The translations under genes were made by a program, and so were the position numbers. From Przewalskia tangutica (lineage: Eukaryota > Streptophyta > Magnoliopsida > Solanales > Solanaceae), in contig CM056724.1 in the NCBI GenBank assembly GCA_029844215.1, forward strand, positions 84,773,093 to 84,837,092: a stretch of DNA of 64,000 bases. Reading direction: 5' to 3'. Under the pieces are notes generated by a model. It searched no databases. It was not told where the DNA came from and saw only the letters and a list, made by a program, of their open reading frames with translations. Positions 1-12,280 of the stretch are shown here, piece by piece; position 1 is the first letter of the stretch; each line of letters starts with the position of its first letter.

Positions 1-240
1 TACATTCTGATGAACCTGGCCTCAAGTGAAATACATTCTGATGAACCGGAATCAAGTGATATACATTCCTGATAAACCCAGAGTCAAGTGATATACATTC
101 CTGATAAACCGTAGTCAAGTGATATACATTCCTGATAAACCAGAGTCAAGTGATATACATTCCTGATAAACGGTAGTCAAGTGATATACATTCCCTGATG
201 AACCTGAGTCAAGTGATATACATTCCTGATGAACCTAGTC
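1..240 (-). repeat. 33-bp minisatellite in El-1 left LTR
   Basis: About seven units with the pattern 'tcaagtg-atacattc-gatgaacc'. Units here read 'cctgataaacc' or 'ctgatgaacct' where the cleaner array at 4159-4390 reads 'cccggatgaaccgg'. Unit length (11 codons) creates false repetitive open frames. Confidence 0.85.
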
Positions 241-1068
241 GAGTAGAACACAGTACTTACACAACAAGGCTATCACACGTAACATGATCAAGTTTCATAA
301 CAACAAGTATAAGCAAGTTACACACGACTCAAGGTACTTTCATTTTATATCAAAGTCCGGATTTTAACCTTAAAGTACTACGTCCGTTAAATTCCTTTTA
401 AGATCCATTTCTTTTACAAAGGTCACCCGATACCCGTAGTATAAAAAAATAGAGTGACTAACATTGTTAAGTAAACCAAAATGCTTTCCTTTGTAAAAAC
501 CAAGTAACAACCTTATTTTCCAAACGTTCAAGTTTGCCCAATTTCGAATGCTCAAGTTTCTCATTTTAGAAAAAGGTTTCGTAGTTCATAGTTTTAGTCC
601 TTTAAAACATAATTCTCCTTTAAACGTTTTGAGAAACCTATGTCTTATAAGTGAGTAGGTTATTCTTGTTTATAATCAATCTTATTAAGCAGCCATGATC
701 TAGGAAATGTAATATCATTTTGTCTCATCTTAGCTTCTATGCAGATGGAGGTTTCTACTGGTTTTAATAATACTTCTTTAGTCAATACATTTTCCTTTTA
801 TTAACGCTGCAGTGGTTTGTCGATACACATTCGATTTCAAATCAAGAAACATTCTTAAGCCGTTATACCTAACTTCCCATAAAGCTAGTATAACTCTTAA
901 GCTTTCAAAACCCAAGTAATACTCATTCTTTCAAAACGATTCATAAATCTTTTGAAATGCTTCAAGTCCTTTATTAACACATATCAAGCCAGTTATTATT
1001 CAAATCGATTACCTTTTAAAACCACAAAGTATGTGCTTATCCACATAAAGCTATTATAACCAACTTCC

Positions 1069-1093
1069 CATAAAGTCGTTATAACACTTTATG
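1069..1093. promoter_or_regulatory. LTR palindrome CATAAAG / GTTATAAC / CTTTATG
   Basis: Seven-base arms CATAAAG and CTTTATG enclose GTTATAAC, itself a perfect palindrome. The arrangement recurs at 5215-5239, 10782-10806, 14773-14797, 20836-20860, 23698-23722, 48058-48084 and 63865-63891. Function unknown; conservation across LTR types suggests a cis element. Confidence 0.5.
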
Positions 1094-2141
1094 TTTTACA
1101 TCAATCAAATACATTTAGCACATGACGCTCACCGCACTACATAGTTCACACATATCATGCTAGAAGAGATAGGAAGAGGTTCACATACCTCGCGACGATT
1201 ATCGACTAATAGCAAAACGCCCAAGTACCTCAAACCGTGGCGACACTCTCACCAAGAAGATCACCCACACGCAAAGACTACAACCTATAGAGGCCACAAA
1301 GCGCCTATTAATACCTTTAGATCCCGACGAATATTCTACGTAAAATTGGCAAAGACTCTCCCGCAACAAACAGAAATCTCCTCCTCTATCGAGGCCTACT
1401 ACCAAGCCAACCGGGGTTAACACGCCCGACCGACGTGTACAATTCTACTACACGAATGCTACACAAGTTCATCGTAATACACCCTATGTAATTACGTCAG
1501 CTTCTCTTATTTAAATTCAGCTTAAGTCGCAAGACATTGCCGTAAGTATTATTCAGCTTAAGTCAAAAGACATTGCCGCACAATTATAATGTTCATTCTA
1601 TATATAGTATACTTCAACTATATATTCCTACAACATGTAATTTCCAATTACAATAGAAGGTCAAGATATTTACCTCAATAAGCCCAAAATTATCCAAGTT
1701 ATAAGTCGTTCGAACAAGGTTTAGCTCCTACTCCGTGGCGCCCAAAACGCTCCAAGAAACCCTTAGAAGTGTCTACACAACTTCTACTTAATACTTCAAC
1801 TACGGGTGAAGATTTTTCCTAGGGTTTCGTTTAGTGGCTAAAGGAAGGTATAATAGTATTTTCCAAGCCAGATAAAGGGTTCTTTGGAAAGTACTACAAG
1901 GTATTTGGCTAAAGTATTTTGGGCATTATAACGATACTAGTAGAATACATTTCTACCAAGGGGGGTAGTATTTTGACTAGCACAACTAGGCTTGGGTTGC
2001 TCTGGCCAGAGCCACTAGGCAAGTGGGGGCTCTCGCCAAGGCTCTCAAAGGGGAGTGTGGTGGACGAACTACACAAGGAGGGAGGAAGAGAACTTCAAGA
2101 CTTAGGAAGATTTTTGGATGAAGAAGTCTTCCAAAGTGGGG

Positions 2142-2149
2142 TATTTATA
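2142..2149 (-). promoter_or_regulatory. LTR TATA box (TATAAATA)
   Basis: The minus strand reads TATAAATACC within 'ggtatttata', at the same place in every LTR of this family: about 400 bases from the GGGTATAACA end. Likely core promoter of the element. Confidence 0.6.
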
Positions 2150-2733
2150 GTCAAGCAAAGGCCAACCAACGGCCAAGATGCATCCAAGTGTATAGCAAGT
2201 GTAGGGCTAGATTTCCACCATGTGTACCTTATCCATCTACCACACAACTTGCACAAAATATCCTACCAACTAAAGCTCTCTTTTTCGCCCACCATTACCG
2301 CTTCACTCAGGCAATGTGAGGTGACACACGTCACCCTCCCGTTGGTCCAAAATGTTTCGCCTCTCGGAAAATTCCGCAAAAATTATAAATGACATAGCGG
2401 AAATTCCCTACGAAAGTCGTGGAAAACGTTTCGTCGAAAAACGACTCTAACCGGGTGTTGTGCACAAAAAGAATTCGGCCAAGCCTAAAGAAGTTCGAAA
2501 ATTTCTACGTACGTCCCCCACGTACATACTCTGGAAATACGGGGTATAACATATACAGGTCATGAAAGCTACCACTTCCATTTTACACTACCCAAGGAAT
2601 TATCCTTTCAACTAACCATGCTTTCTAACTCATAACTTAACACAACGCTATCCGTACATAGCACACAACAAAAGATCATCATATCAAGCATGCAAAACTC
2701 TAGAGGTTAGGATATACAGAACCTACTCCACTT

Positions 2734-3501
2734 CTAATCATAGGCACGCCTGCAGGCGCATATACAGAAGGCGATGAACCTTCCATCGATCCGGTAGTCG
2801 CGCAAGTCACGGCATTCTCCTATAAGCACGCCTTCGTCACATGGCTCCCGACGGCCGCAGTGAAACAAGCACCAAGAAAGACGACATTCCCCGGGATGAT
2901 GTTTGCCACATCGTGCACACTGAGGGGGACATGAATCCTGCTGGCTATCACTCACGTATACCTATGAACTGAAGCCACGAGCTCGACCAGCCCCGAATAC
3001 CCCGAACGCCCCAAGGCGCGAGGACCACTGCATCTTGCGGAGGTACATAACTACCTGGCCGAGGCGGTCCGCCTCGAAAGTTACCAAAGGACCTCGCTGT
3101 CCCGCCCTCTCGCTGATCTCGGCCATTTCGCCGACCTCTCCGTGCCTCACATCCTAGTGCATGAGCCAGCATGCGGCAATGTCCATGCCCGGTGAAGAGC
3201 TACACCCGCACAAGCCTCGCTAAGTAATCATCTAGCCCGTGACGTGGCATCGTGTCCTCCATATCGGCTACTCTGGGACATACCGAGCTAACGAGTCGAA
3301 CTCCACATTGTACTTCTAACCGCCCGCCCGCCCCGCCTTAACGTCAAAAATTGTTTACCCGAGCCTCTCATCTGTGGAGGCAAGAAGTGTGCAAGAAATG
3401 CCTTTGAGAACTCGCCCCATATACCGGAAGTGCATTCTCTCCGGGACAGCTCCCACGAATCAAACGATCATGCGGTATCACGCACCGACGAACCTAGGAC
3501 C
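2734..3501 (-). pseudogene. gag: El-1 gag, 3' part
   Basis: C-terminal half of gag, read from 3501 down to a stop near 2734. Visible pieces are an arginine-rich 'LGCEARRGRRN' linker, a 'SFGNFRGG' stretch around 3080-3100, and a first cysteine cluster CARCGKHHPGECR followed by a frameshifted CCHC knuckle ('LFHCGRRE'). Gag forms the virus-like particle and binds element RNA. The N-terminal half lies at 12286-12716, on the far side of El-2. Frameshifts break the frame at about 2950 and in the capsid core (3230-3480). Several of these fall at CHG-type sites and may be sequencing errors. Confidence 0.75.
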
Positions 3502-3506
3502 ACTAA
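3502..3506. other. Target site duplication of El-2, left copy (ACTAA)
   Basis: ACTAA directly precedes the LTR start TGTCACGACC; the second copy is at 12281-12285, where El-1 gag resumes. Confidence 0.9.
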
Positions 3507-6500
3507 TGTCACGACCGAACCGGCCCGTGGATCGTGCCTACCGGGCACCCTAGTGATACAACATCGAGAAAATCAGCGGAAATAAAAACATGAACATGAA
3601 TTAAGAGAAAAGATAAATAAACAGCCAACCAAAACAAATTGCCTTCATCATATATACATAAATACCCAACAGCTTATCCTTTTACAAACCCCGCCTACAA
3701 CAAAGCATGCACTCTAAGATTTTACAAATTGTGATTTGACAGGCTCCCGCCATACCCTCGAATGTATAAGCATCTACTGCACTGTGGGTAACATACCAAA
3801 AGATAAGCCTCGAAGGAACGGAGCTTTCCAATACGAAAGGTGATCCTAAAAGGATCGGCATGATGTACCTTTTACTCATGCAGATGAACGCAGCCCGAAG
3901 GAGGTCAAGATAACAGTACTAAGTATGTGAAATCAGAAATACTGTAAATGAAATCATAATAGTCTATATAAAGGCGAGACATGTATGATAACCAAACTAC
4001 AGCTCACAACATAGAAACAAATATGTCAAGTCGTGGACTCACGCCTAAAAGTCATCCTCGTGCCGTGGAACTCCTTCTCACCGCCAGCGATCTAGGTACA
4101 AATCATGTGATACGTATAACAGGTCTCGGCCCATCTTATGGACCCAATATAGAAAAGGGTGGAATACATTCCCGGATGAACCGGTAGTCAAGTGAAATAC
4201 ATTCCCGGATGAACCGGTCCTCAAGTGAAATACATTCCCGGATGAACCGGTCCTCAAGTGAAATACATTCCCGGATGAACCGGTAATCAAGTGAAACACA
4301 TTCCCGGATGAACCGGTCCTCAAGTGAAATACATTCCCGGATGAACCGGTAATCAAGTGAAATACATTCCCGGATGAACCGGTAGTCGAGTAGAACACAG
4401 TACTTACACAACAAGGCTATCACACGTAACATGGTCAAGTTTCATAACAACAAGTATAAGCAAGTTACACATGACTCAAGGTACTTTCATTTTATATCAA
4501 AGTCCGGATTTTAACCTTAAAGTACTACATCCGTTAAATTCCTTTTAAGATCCATTTCTTTTACAAAGGTCACCCGATACCCGTAGTATAAAAATTTGAG
4601 TGACTAACATTGTTAAGTAAACCAAAATGCTTTCCTTTGTAAAATCAAGTGACAACCTTATTTTCCAAACGTTCAAGTTTGCCTAATTTCGAATGCTCAA
4701 GTTTCTCATTTTAGAAAAAGGTTTCGTAGTTCATAGTTTTAAATCCTTTAAAACATAATTCTCCTTTAAACGCTTTTGAGAAACCTATGTCTTATGTGAG
4801 TAGGTTATTCTTGTTTATAATCAATCTTATTAAGCACATGATCTAGGAAATGTAATATCATTTTGTCTCATCTTAGCTTCATGCGGATGGAGGTTTCTCC
4901 GGTTTTAATAATACTTCTTTAGTCAATACATTTTCCTTTTATTAACGCTGCGGTGGTTTGTCGATACACGCTCGATTTCAAATCAAGAAACATTCTTAAG
5001 CCGTTATACCTAACTTCCCATAAAGCTAGTATAACTCTTAAGCTTTCAAAACCCAAGTAATACTCATTCTTTCAAAACGATTCATAGATCTTTTGAAATG
5101 CTTCAAGTTCTATATTAACACATATCAAGCCAGTTATTATTCAAATCAGTTACCTTTTTTAAAAAAAACACAAAGTATGTGCTTATCCACATAAAGCTAT
5201 TATAACCAACTTCCCATAAAGCCGTTATAACACTTTATGTTTTAAATCAATCAAATACATTTAACACATGTACGTCTACCGTACTACATAGTTCACACAT
5301 ATCATGCTAGAAGAGATAGGAAGAGGTCCACATACCTCGCGACGATTATCGACTAATAGCAAAACGCTCCAAGTACCTCAAACCGTCGGCGACACTCTCT
5401 GCCAGATCACTCCACACGCAAGATTACAACCTATAGAGGCCACAAAGCCTATTAATACCTTTAGATCCCGACGTAGAATATTCTACGTAAAATTCAAGAA
5501 GACTCCCGCAACAACAGCGTAAATCTCCTCCTCTATCGAGGCCGCTACCAAGCCAACCAGTGGGTTAACACGTCTGACCGACGTGTACAATTCTACTACA
5601 CAAAGAATGCTACACAAGTCTCAGAATACACCCCATGTAATTACGATTCTCTTATTTAAATTCAGCTTAAGTCGCAAGACATTGCCGTAAGTATTATTCA
5701 GCTTAAGTCAAAAGACATTGCCGCACAATTATAATGTTCAGTTCTATATATAGTATACTTCAACTATATATTCCTACAACATGTAATTTCCAATTACAAT
5801 GTAAGGTCAAGAATGTTTACCTCGATAAGCCCAAAATTATCCGAGTTTATATGTCGTTCTGAACAAGGTTTAGCTCCTACTCCGGCGCTCCAAAATGCTC
5901 CAAGAAACCCTTAGAAGTGTCTACACAACTTCTACTTAATACTTCAACTACGGGTGAAGATTTTTCCTTAGGGTTTCGTTTGGGCTAAAGGAAAGTATAA
6001 TAGTATTTTCCAAGCCAGATAAAGTGGTACTTTGGAAAGTACTACAAGGTATTTGGCTAAAGTATTTTGGGCATTATAACGATACTTGTAGAATACATTT
6101 CTACCAAGGGGTAGTATTTTGACTAGCACAACTAGGCTAGTGGGGTTGCTCTCGGCTAGAGCCACTAGGCAAGGGGGGGGCTCGGCCGAGGGCCTTCAAG
6201 AGGGGGGGAGAGGGGTGGTGTTTGGACGAGAACAAGGTTGAGGGAGAGGGAGGGATTTTCAAGACTTAGACAATTTTTGGATGAAGAAGTTCATCAACTA
6301 AGGGTATTTATAGGTCAAGTGAAGGCCAACCAATGGCCAAGATGAAGACAAGTGTGGTGCAAGTGTAGGGCTAGATTTAAGCCAAGTGCACCTTATCCAT
6401 CTACCACAACAACTTGCACAAAATATCCTACCTAACCCCACTCACCAATTCGTCCCAAATTGCCGTCCCACTCCATCGATGTGAGGTGACACTTGTCACC

Positions 6501-6707
6501 TCCCGTTGGTCCAAAATGTTTCGTCTCTCGGAAAAATCCGCAAAAATTATAAGCGACATAGCGGAAATTCCCTACGAAAGTCGTGGAAAACGTTTATTAA
6601 AAACGACTCTAACCGTGTTGTGCACAAAAAGAATTCGCCAAGCCTAAAGAAGTTCGAAAATTTCTACGCACGCCCCCACGCATACTGCGGAAAATACGGG
6701 TATAACA
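3507..6707 (-). repeat. El-2 left (3') LTR
   Basis: Starts TGTCACGACC, ends GGGTATAACA, and is followed at once by the reverse complement of the polypurine tract, so it is the 3' LTR of a minus-strand element. It contains the minisatellite 4159-4390, the palindrome 5215-5239 and TATA (minus) 6305-6312. The rest is AT-rich LTR sequence without genes. Confidence 0.92.
4159..4390 (-). repeat. 33-bp minisatellite in El-2 left LTR
   Basis: Seven near-perfect units of the form 'gaaatacattcccggatgaa' plus 'ccggtNNtcaagt'. This is the cleanest copy of the array. All three minus-strand frames stay open across it because 33 is divisible by 3. Confidence 0.95.
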
Positions 6708-6738
6708 TTCTCCTCCTTAGAAACATTCGTCGAATGTT
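6708..6738 (-). other. El-2 polypurine tract and inverted repeat
   Basis: The minus strand reads an inverted repeat (AACATTCG / CGAATGTT, 6722-6738) and then a purine run ending 'aaggaggagaa' right at the LTR. The purine run primes plus-strand DNA synthesis. The inverted repeat is shared with El-3, El-4, El-6, El-8 and El-9; here its spacer is 1 nt rather than 3. Confidence 0.8.
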
Positions 6739-7671
6739 CCTTCTCAAGACGGATAACGATAAAGTTCTTCTAATAAGTTGCCAACGCCACAACTGGCCAC
6801 GAAACAACATATGCACGCAAATACTTATATCCAAGTCCACGAGAAAACACCTCTAATCATCACAAACTTTTGTCACTTTGCCGCGAGGTTCTAGTGTCAC
6901 TCCGGCGACCCAACAAATGGTACCGGACTGCATGCGATTCCTGAGGTCTAAAATATACATCCTTCGCACCTTCTCCCTTTACAAGAAATGATCGTATCTA
7001 TGCTCGCAATACATGCTCGCCTCTACCCTTACTCGTCGTACTCTTCTCGAACTCTTGAACTCTTCCAGTATACGTACCACACTTTAGTTCCGAAACTTGA
7101 GTCACTACCTCCCAACTTGGTCATCCTATTAGCCTCGATCTTCCTTAAGGCTATTCCCGCCTTCACGATCTACTGGGTCGAACGTATCCACGAACTCATA
7201 CGATGGTCATCAAAACTGGGCCTAGCACCGGTGACCCTACCACTGGCGGGACCACCTGCAGCTGACCCCACCTCATTCCGACTCACGGTTGACACGCAAC
7301 ACGCCTCAACCCGACCCTCCGTCACGCCAACACTCTTGTTTCTCGATCCGAACAACCTTGCTAAATCACATCATGAAAGATACCACTTTCATTTACCCAA
7401 CCTGCAGACTTATCACACAATATTTTCTAGGCATAAAATGCACTCTGACAAGGATCACTCGCAAAATCTTGTACTCAAGACGGCCTTACATCTAAGGTCT
7501 CAACTGTAATATTCAAAGGTTCATCATTTTCTCACCCCCCAGGCTTACCCTTTTTCCCCAACCAGGTTCCTCAATCACATTTTAGCACAAAGCTATCCGA
7601 ACATAACACTTAACACATTAACATAACATCAAAACATACAAGCCTCTAGATGGTTAAGGATATACCTGAAG
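6739..7671 (-). other. El-2 internal non-coding block between gag and polypurine tract
   Basis: This stretch of about 0.9 kb has no recognised domain. It matches 31174-31783 of El-4, and 50130-50557 plus the start of 60335-60810 in El-8. Part of it is in El-3, with segments in a different order. It is absent from the pol-bearing El-6 and El-9. A plus-strand (antisense) frame of 173 codons lies at 6988-7509, but the matching frame is broken in El-4, so I do not call it a gene. A short sense-strand motif 'YEFVDxF' near 7190 recurs in El-4 and El-8. Confidence 0.65.
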
Positions 7672-8886
7672 CTACCGCTCCACTCTAATCATAAGTCCGC
7701 CTGCGCATAATCGCAGGCGCGATGAACCCGCCATCGATCCGCAGGTCGCGCTAAGCCGGCATTCTCCTATAAGCACGCTCTCGTCACATGGCTCGACGGC
7801 CGCAGTGAAACAAGCACCGTGAAAAGACGACATTCCGGATGATGTTTGCCACATCGTGCACACCTGAGGGGACATGAATCCCGGCTAGCACTCACGTATA
7901 CCGTGAACGGAAGCCACGAGCTCGACCAGCTCCCGAATACCCGAACATCCCAAGATCGGCGGGGACCACTGCATCGTGGAGGTACATAACTAGATCGGGC
8001 CAGAGGCGGTCCGCTCGAAAGTTACCAAAGGACCTGCTGCTCGCCCTCTTCTCGCCGATCTCGCCATTCCGCCGACCTCTTCGTGCCTCACATCCTAGTG
8101 CATGAGCTTGCGTGCGGCAATGTCCATGCCCGGCCAAGAGCTACACCCGCACAAGCCTCGCCAAGTAATCGCCCACCGGTGACGTAGCGGTGTACTCGTC
8201 CTCCATATCCGCTACTATAGCGGAACATACCGAGCTAATGAGTCGAACTCCACATTTTACTCTCTAACCGCCCGCCCGCCCCGCCTCAACGTCAAAAATT
8301 GCGCCCGAGCCCTCTCATCCGTGGAGGCAAGAAATGTGCAAGAAATGCCTCGAGAACTCGTCCCAAATCTGGAAGTGCATGCTCTTCCGGGACAGCTCCA
8401 CGAATCAAACCATCAATCGCAGATTACGCGGTGATGCGAACCCAATACCACCGACTCGCTCGAGGCTCGATCACTCATGATCCGTCAGAGTCGTTTGATT
8501 AACTCCCGAGGGTCGCCCTCGGCTCTCGATCCATGTAACACCGGAGGATACAACTCGGGAAGTCACGTAGCCTCAAACCGCTCGCCGGTGTACTACGGTG
8601 CTACTGGGCCGGAATCGCTGCGATCCACCTATCCTCATATTCGCCACGACCGCCAAGAATCGCCATCTCTTGTACTTATCTCATCGGCCCAGCCGTGGGA
8701 CCGAGGCTCAGTATCAGAGTCTCAGCAGCCACCGCCGCTCTAAACTCGCTTGGTCGGGCGGCGTCGCGAAACCCGCCGTCGGCATCGCTCAGTCTCGACC
8801 GGGCTCGCGCTCGCATTTCTCTCAGATCTCACTAACAGCCTCCTCGATCGCCTTGCCCATCTGGGCTCAGGTTTTACGCGAGGCAT
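7672..8886 (-). pseudogene. gag: El-2 gag
   Basis: The start at 8886 (MPRVKP...) is conserved with El-1 (12716) and El-4 (33028). Fragments of the capsid core lie at about 8050-8480 and a basic linker at about 8100. The CCHC zone at 7780-7870 shows 'FHGACFTAAVEPCDESVL', a frame-shifted version of the knuckle. Gag would form the particle and package RNA. The frame is broken many times. Relative to El-4 the losses cluster at CAG/CTG/CCGG sites (for example, El-4 reads 'gcagctgatg' where El-2 reads 'gcggtgatg'), so part of the damage may be miscalled sequence. It is the only gene in El-2. Confidence 0.75.
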
Positions 8887-9072
8887 AATCGTAAAGGAAA
8901 GGAATACGTCGAGGGTCCAATTTATCACACGCCTCTAAGGCACGATCTCGTAATGAGAAGGATGGAAACTAATCCTAAATGTCTCGCAGCCTCCGATTAT
9001 AGATGTGGTGCACAACACACCGATAATCAAGACTCTACTAGACACGGTTCAGACACTTTCCGAGGACTAATC

Positions 9073-9085
9073 GCTCACGATACCA
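9073..9085 (-). other. El-2 primer binding site
   Basis: The minus strand reads TGGTATCGTGAGC next to the 5' LTR. This corresponds to the initiator tRNA-Met site TGGTATCAGAGC with the CAG altered. Confidence 0.8.
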
Positions 9086-9089
9086 CTTT

Positions 9090-12000
9090 TGTCACGACCA
9101 ACCGGCCCGTGGATCGTGCCTTACCTCGCACCCTAGTGATACAACATCGAGAAAATCAGCGGAAATAAAAACATGAACATGAATTAAGAGAAAAGATAAA
9201 TAAACAAAGCAACCAAAACAGCTTGCCTTCATCATATATACATAAATACGAACGCTTATCCTTTACAAACCCCGCCACAACAAAGGCATGCACTTAAGAT
9301 TTTACAACGGTGTGACGACAGGGCCCGCCATACCACGAATGTATAAGCATCTACTGACTGGGGTAACATACCAAAAGATAAGCCTCCAAGGAACGGAGCT
9401 TTCCAATACGGAAAGGTGATCCTAAAAGTGGATCGGCACCGATGTACCTTTTACTGCAGATGAACGCAGCTCAAGGAGGTCAAGACAACAGTACCAAGTA
9501 TGTGAAATCAGAAATATCAGAAATGAAATCATAATAGTCTATATAAAGCGGAGACATGTATGATAACCAAACTACGATTCACAACATAGAAACAAATATG
9601 TCAAGTCGTGGACTCACGCCCTAAAAGTCATCCTCGTGCCCGTGGAACTCCTTCCTCACCGCCGGTCTAGGTACAAATCATGTGATACGTATAATGTGTC
9701 TCGCCCATCTTATGGACCCAATATAGAAAAGGTGGAATACATTCTCGGATGAACGGTAGTCAAGTGAAATACATTCCGGATGAACCGGTCCTCAAGTGAA
9801 ATACATTCCTGATGAACCTGGCCTCAAGTGAAATACATTCCTGATGAACCAAGAATCAAGTGAAACATTCCGGATGAACCGTCCTCAAGTGAAATACATT
9901 CCTGATGAACCGGTAATCAAGTGAAATACATTCGGATGAACGGTAGTCGAGTAGAACACGATTACACAACAAGGCTATCACACGTAACATGGTCAAGTTT
10001 CATAACAACAAGTATAAGCAAGTTACACACGACTCAAGGTACTTTCATTTTATATCAAAGTCCGGATTTTAACCTTAAAGTACTACATCCGTTAAATTCC
10101 TTTTAAGATCCATTTCTTTTACAAAGGTCACCCGATACCCGTAGTATAAAAATTTGAGTGACTAACATTGTTAAGTAAACCAAAATGCTTTCCTTTGTAA
10201 AATCAAGTGACAACCTTATTTTCCAAACGTTCAAGTTTGCCTAATTTCGAATGCTCAAGTTTCTCATTTTAGAAAAAGGTTTCGTAGTTCATTGTTTTAA
10301 ATCCTTTAAAACATAATTCTCCTTTAAACGTTTTGAGAAACCTATGTCTTATAAGTGAGTAGGTTATTCTTGTTTATAATCAATCTTATTAAGCAGCCAT
10401 GATCTAGGAAATGTAATATCATTTTGTCTCATCTTAGCTTCTATGCAGATGGAGGTTTCTACTGGTTTTAATAATACTTCTTTAGTCAATACATTTTCCT
10501 TTTATTAACGCTGCAGTGGTTTGTCGATACACGTTCTGATTTCCGAAATCAGTAAAACATTCTTAAGCCGTTATACCTAACTTCCCATAAAGCTAGTATA
10601 ACTCTTAAGCTTTCAAAACCCAAGTAATACTCATTCTTTCAAAACGATTCATAGATCTTTTGAAATGCTTCAAGTTCTATATTAACACATATCAAGCCAG
10701 TTATTATTCAAATCAGTTACCTTTTTTAAAAAAACCACAAAGTATGTGCTTATCCACATAAAGCTATTATAACCAACTTCCCATAAAGCCGTTATAACAC
10801 TTTATGTTTTAAATCAATCAAATACATTTAGCACATGTACGTCTACCGTACTACATAGTTCACACATATCATGCTAGAAGAGATAGGAAGAGGTCCACAT
10901 ACCTCGCGACGATTATCGACTAATAGCAAAACGCTCCAAGTACCTCAAACCGTCGGCGACACTCTCGCCAAGCATCACTCCACACGCAAAGATTACAACC
11001 TATAGAGGCCACAAAGCGCCTATTAATACCTTTAGATCCCGACGTAGAATATTCTACGAAAATTCGAAGACTCCCGCAACAACAGCGTAAATCTCCTCCT
11101 CTATCGAGGCGGCTACCAAGCCAACTGGGGTTAACACGTCGACCGGACGTGTACAATTCTACTACACAAAGAATGCTACACAAGTCATCGTAATACACCC
11201 TATGTAATTACGATTGCTTCTTATTTAAATTCAGCTTAAGTCGCAAGACATCCGTAAGTATTATTCAGGCTTAAGTCAAAAGACATTGCCGCACAATTAT
11301 AATGTTCAGTTCTATATATAGTATACTTCAACTATATATTCCTACAACATGTAATTTCCAATTACAACAGAAGGTCAAGAATGTTTACCTCGATAAGCCC
11401 AAAATTATCCGAGTTTATATGTCGTTCCTGAACAAGGTTTAGCTCCTACTCCGTGCGCTCCAAAATGCTCCAAGAAACCCTTAGAAGTGTCTACACAACT
11501 TCTACTTAATACTTCAACTACGGGTGAAGATTTTTCCTTAGGGTTTCGTTTAGTGGCTAAAGGAAAGTATAATAGTATTTTTCAAGCCAGATAAAGGGTC
11601 CTTTGGAAAGTACTACCAGGTATTTGGCTACAGTATTTTGGGCATTATAACGATACTTGGAGAATACATTTCGACCAAGGGGGGTAGTATTTTGACTAGC
11701 ACAACGAGGCTAGGGGGGGGTTGCTCTCGGCTAGAGCCACTCAGGCGCTGGGGGGCTCGCCGAGGGCCTTCAAGAGGGGGAGAGGTGGTGTTTGGACGAG
11801 AACAAGGTTGAGGGAGAGGGATTTTCAAGACTTAGACAATTTTGGATGAAGAAGTTCATCAACTAAGGGGTATTTATAGGTCAAGTGAAGGCCAACCAAT
11901 GGCCAAGATGAAGACAAGTGTGGTGCAAGTGTAGGGCTAGATTTAAGCCAAGTGCACCTTATCCATCTACCACAACAACTTGCACAAAATATCCTACCTA

Positions 12001-12280
12001 ACCCCACTCACCAATTCGTCCAAATTGCCGTCCCACTCCATCCAATGTGAGGTGACACTTGTCACCCTCCGTTGGTCCAAAATGTTTCGCCTCTCTAAAA
12101 ATCCGCAAAATTATAAACGACATAGCGGAAATTCCCTACGAAAGCCGTGGAAAACGTTTCGTCGAAAAACGACTCTAACCGGGTGTTGTGCACAAAAAGA
12201 ATTCGGCCAAGCCTAAAGAAGTTCGAAAATTTCTACGTACGTCCCCCACGTACATACTCTGGAAAATACGGGGTATAACA
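9090..12280 (-). repeat. El-2 right (5') LTR
   Basis: TGTCACGACC...GGGTATAACA, 3191 bp, preceded by the primer site and followed by ACTAA. It contains minisatellite units (about 9735-9950), an AT palindrome at 10536-10552 (CTGATTTC / GAAATCAG), the hairpin 10782-10806 and TATA (minus) 11871-11878. No genes. Confidence 0.92.
9735..9950 (-). repeat. 33-bp minisatellite in El-2 right LTR
   Basis: Six to seven units matching 4159-4390 but with bases missing at most CCGG positions ('attcggatgaacgg', 'attcctgatgaacc'). Confidence 0.9.

Larger units (their letters stand above)
1..2551 (-). repeat. El-1 left (3') LTR, truncated by window start
   Basis: Read on the plus strand this type of LTR begins TGTCACGACC and ends GGGGTATAACA; only the second part is inside the window. 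It aligns along its length with 4159-6707, 9735-12280 and other copies. It holds a 33-bp minisatellite, a palindromic hairpin, a TATA-like site and, near the end, the block ending ATACGGGGTATAACA. No coding sequence is supported in it; the open frame at 1919-2392 runs across promoter sequence. Confidence 0.9.
3507..12280 (-). mobile_element. El-2: complete gag-only Ty3/gypsy element, minus strand
   Basis: LTR 3507-6707 (3201 bp), internal region 6708-9089 (2382 bp), LTR 9090-12280 (3191 bp). Both LTRs read TGTCACGACC...GTATAACA on the plus strand. A 5-bp duplication ACTAA flanks the element at 3502-3506 and 12281-12285, as expected for a gypsy integrase. The order, read on the minus strand, is primer site, gag, non-coding block, inverted repeat plus polypurine tract. 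No protease, RT or integrase motif is visible, so it would need pol in trans. It is inserted in the gag of El-1. Confidence 0.9.

Noticed and set aside
1919..2392. 157-codon plus-strand frame
   Set aside because: Lies across the LTR promoter region on the antisense strand; the frame is not kept in the other LTR copies.
4078..4438. Minus-strand open frames encoding 11-residue repeats (also 23021-23386)
   Set aside because: They are translations of the 33-bp minisatellite in several frames at once; no start context and no conservation outside the array.
6988..7509. 173-codon plus-strand frame antisense to El-2
   Set aside because: The matching region of El-4 is broken in that frame and El-8 shows no such frame, so there is no sign of selection on a protein.
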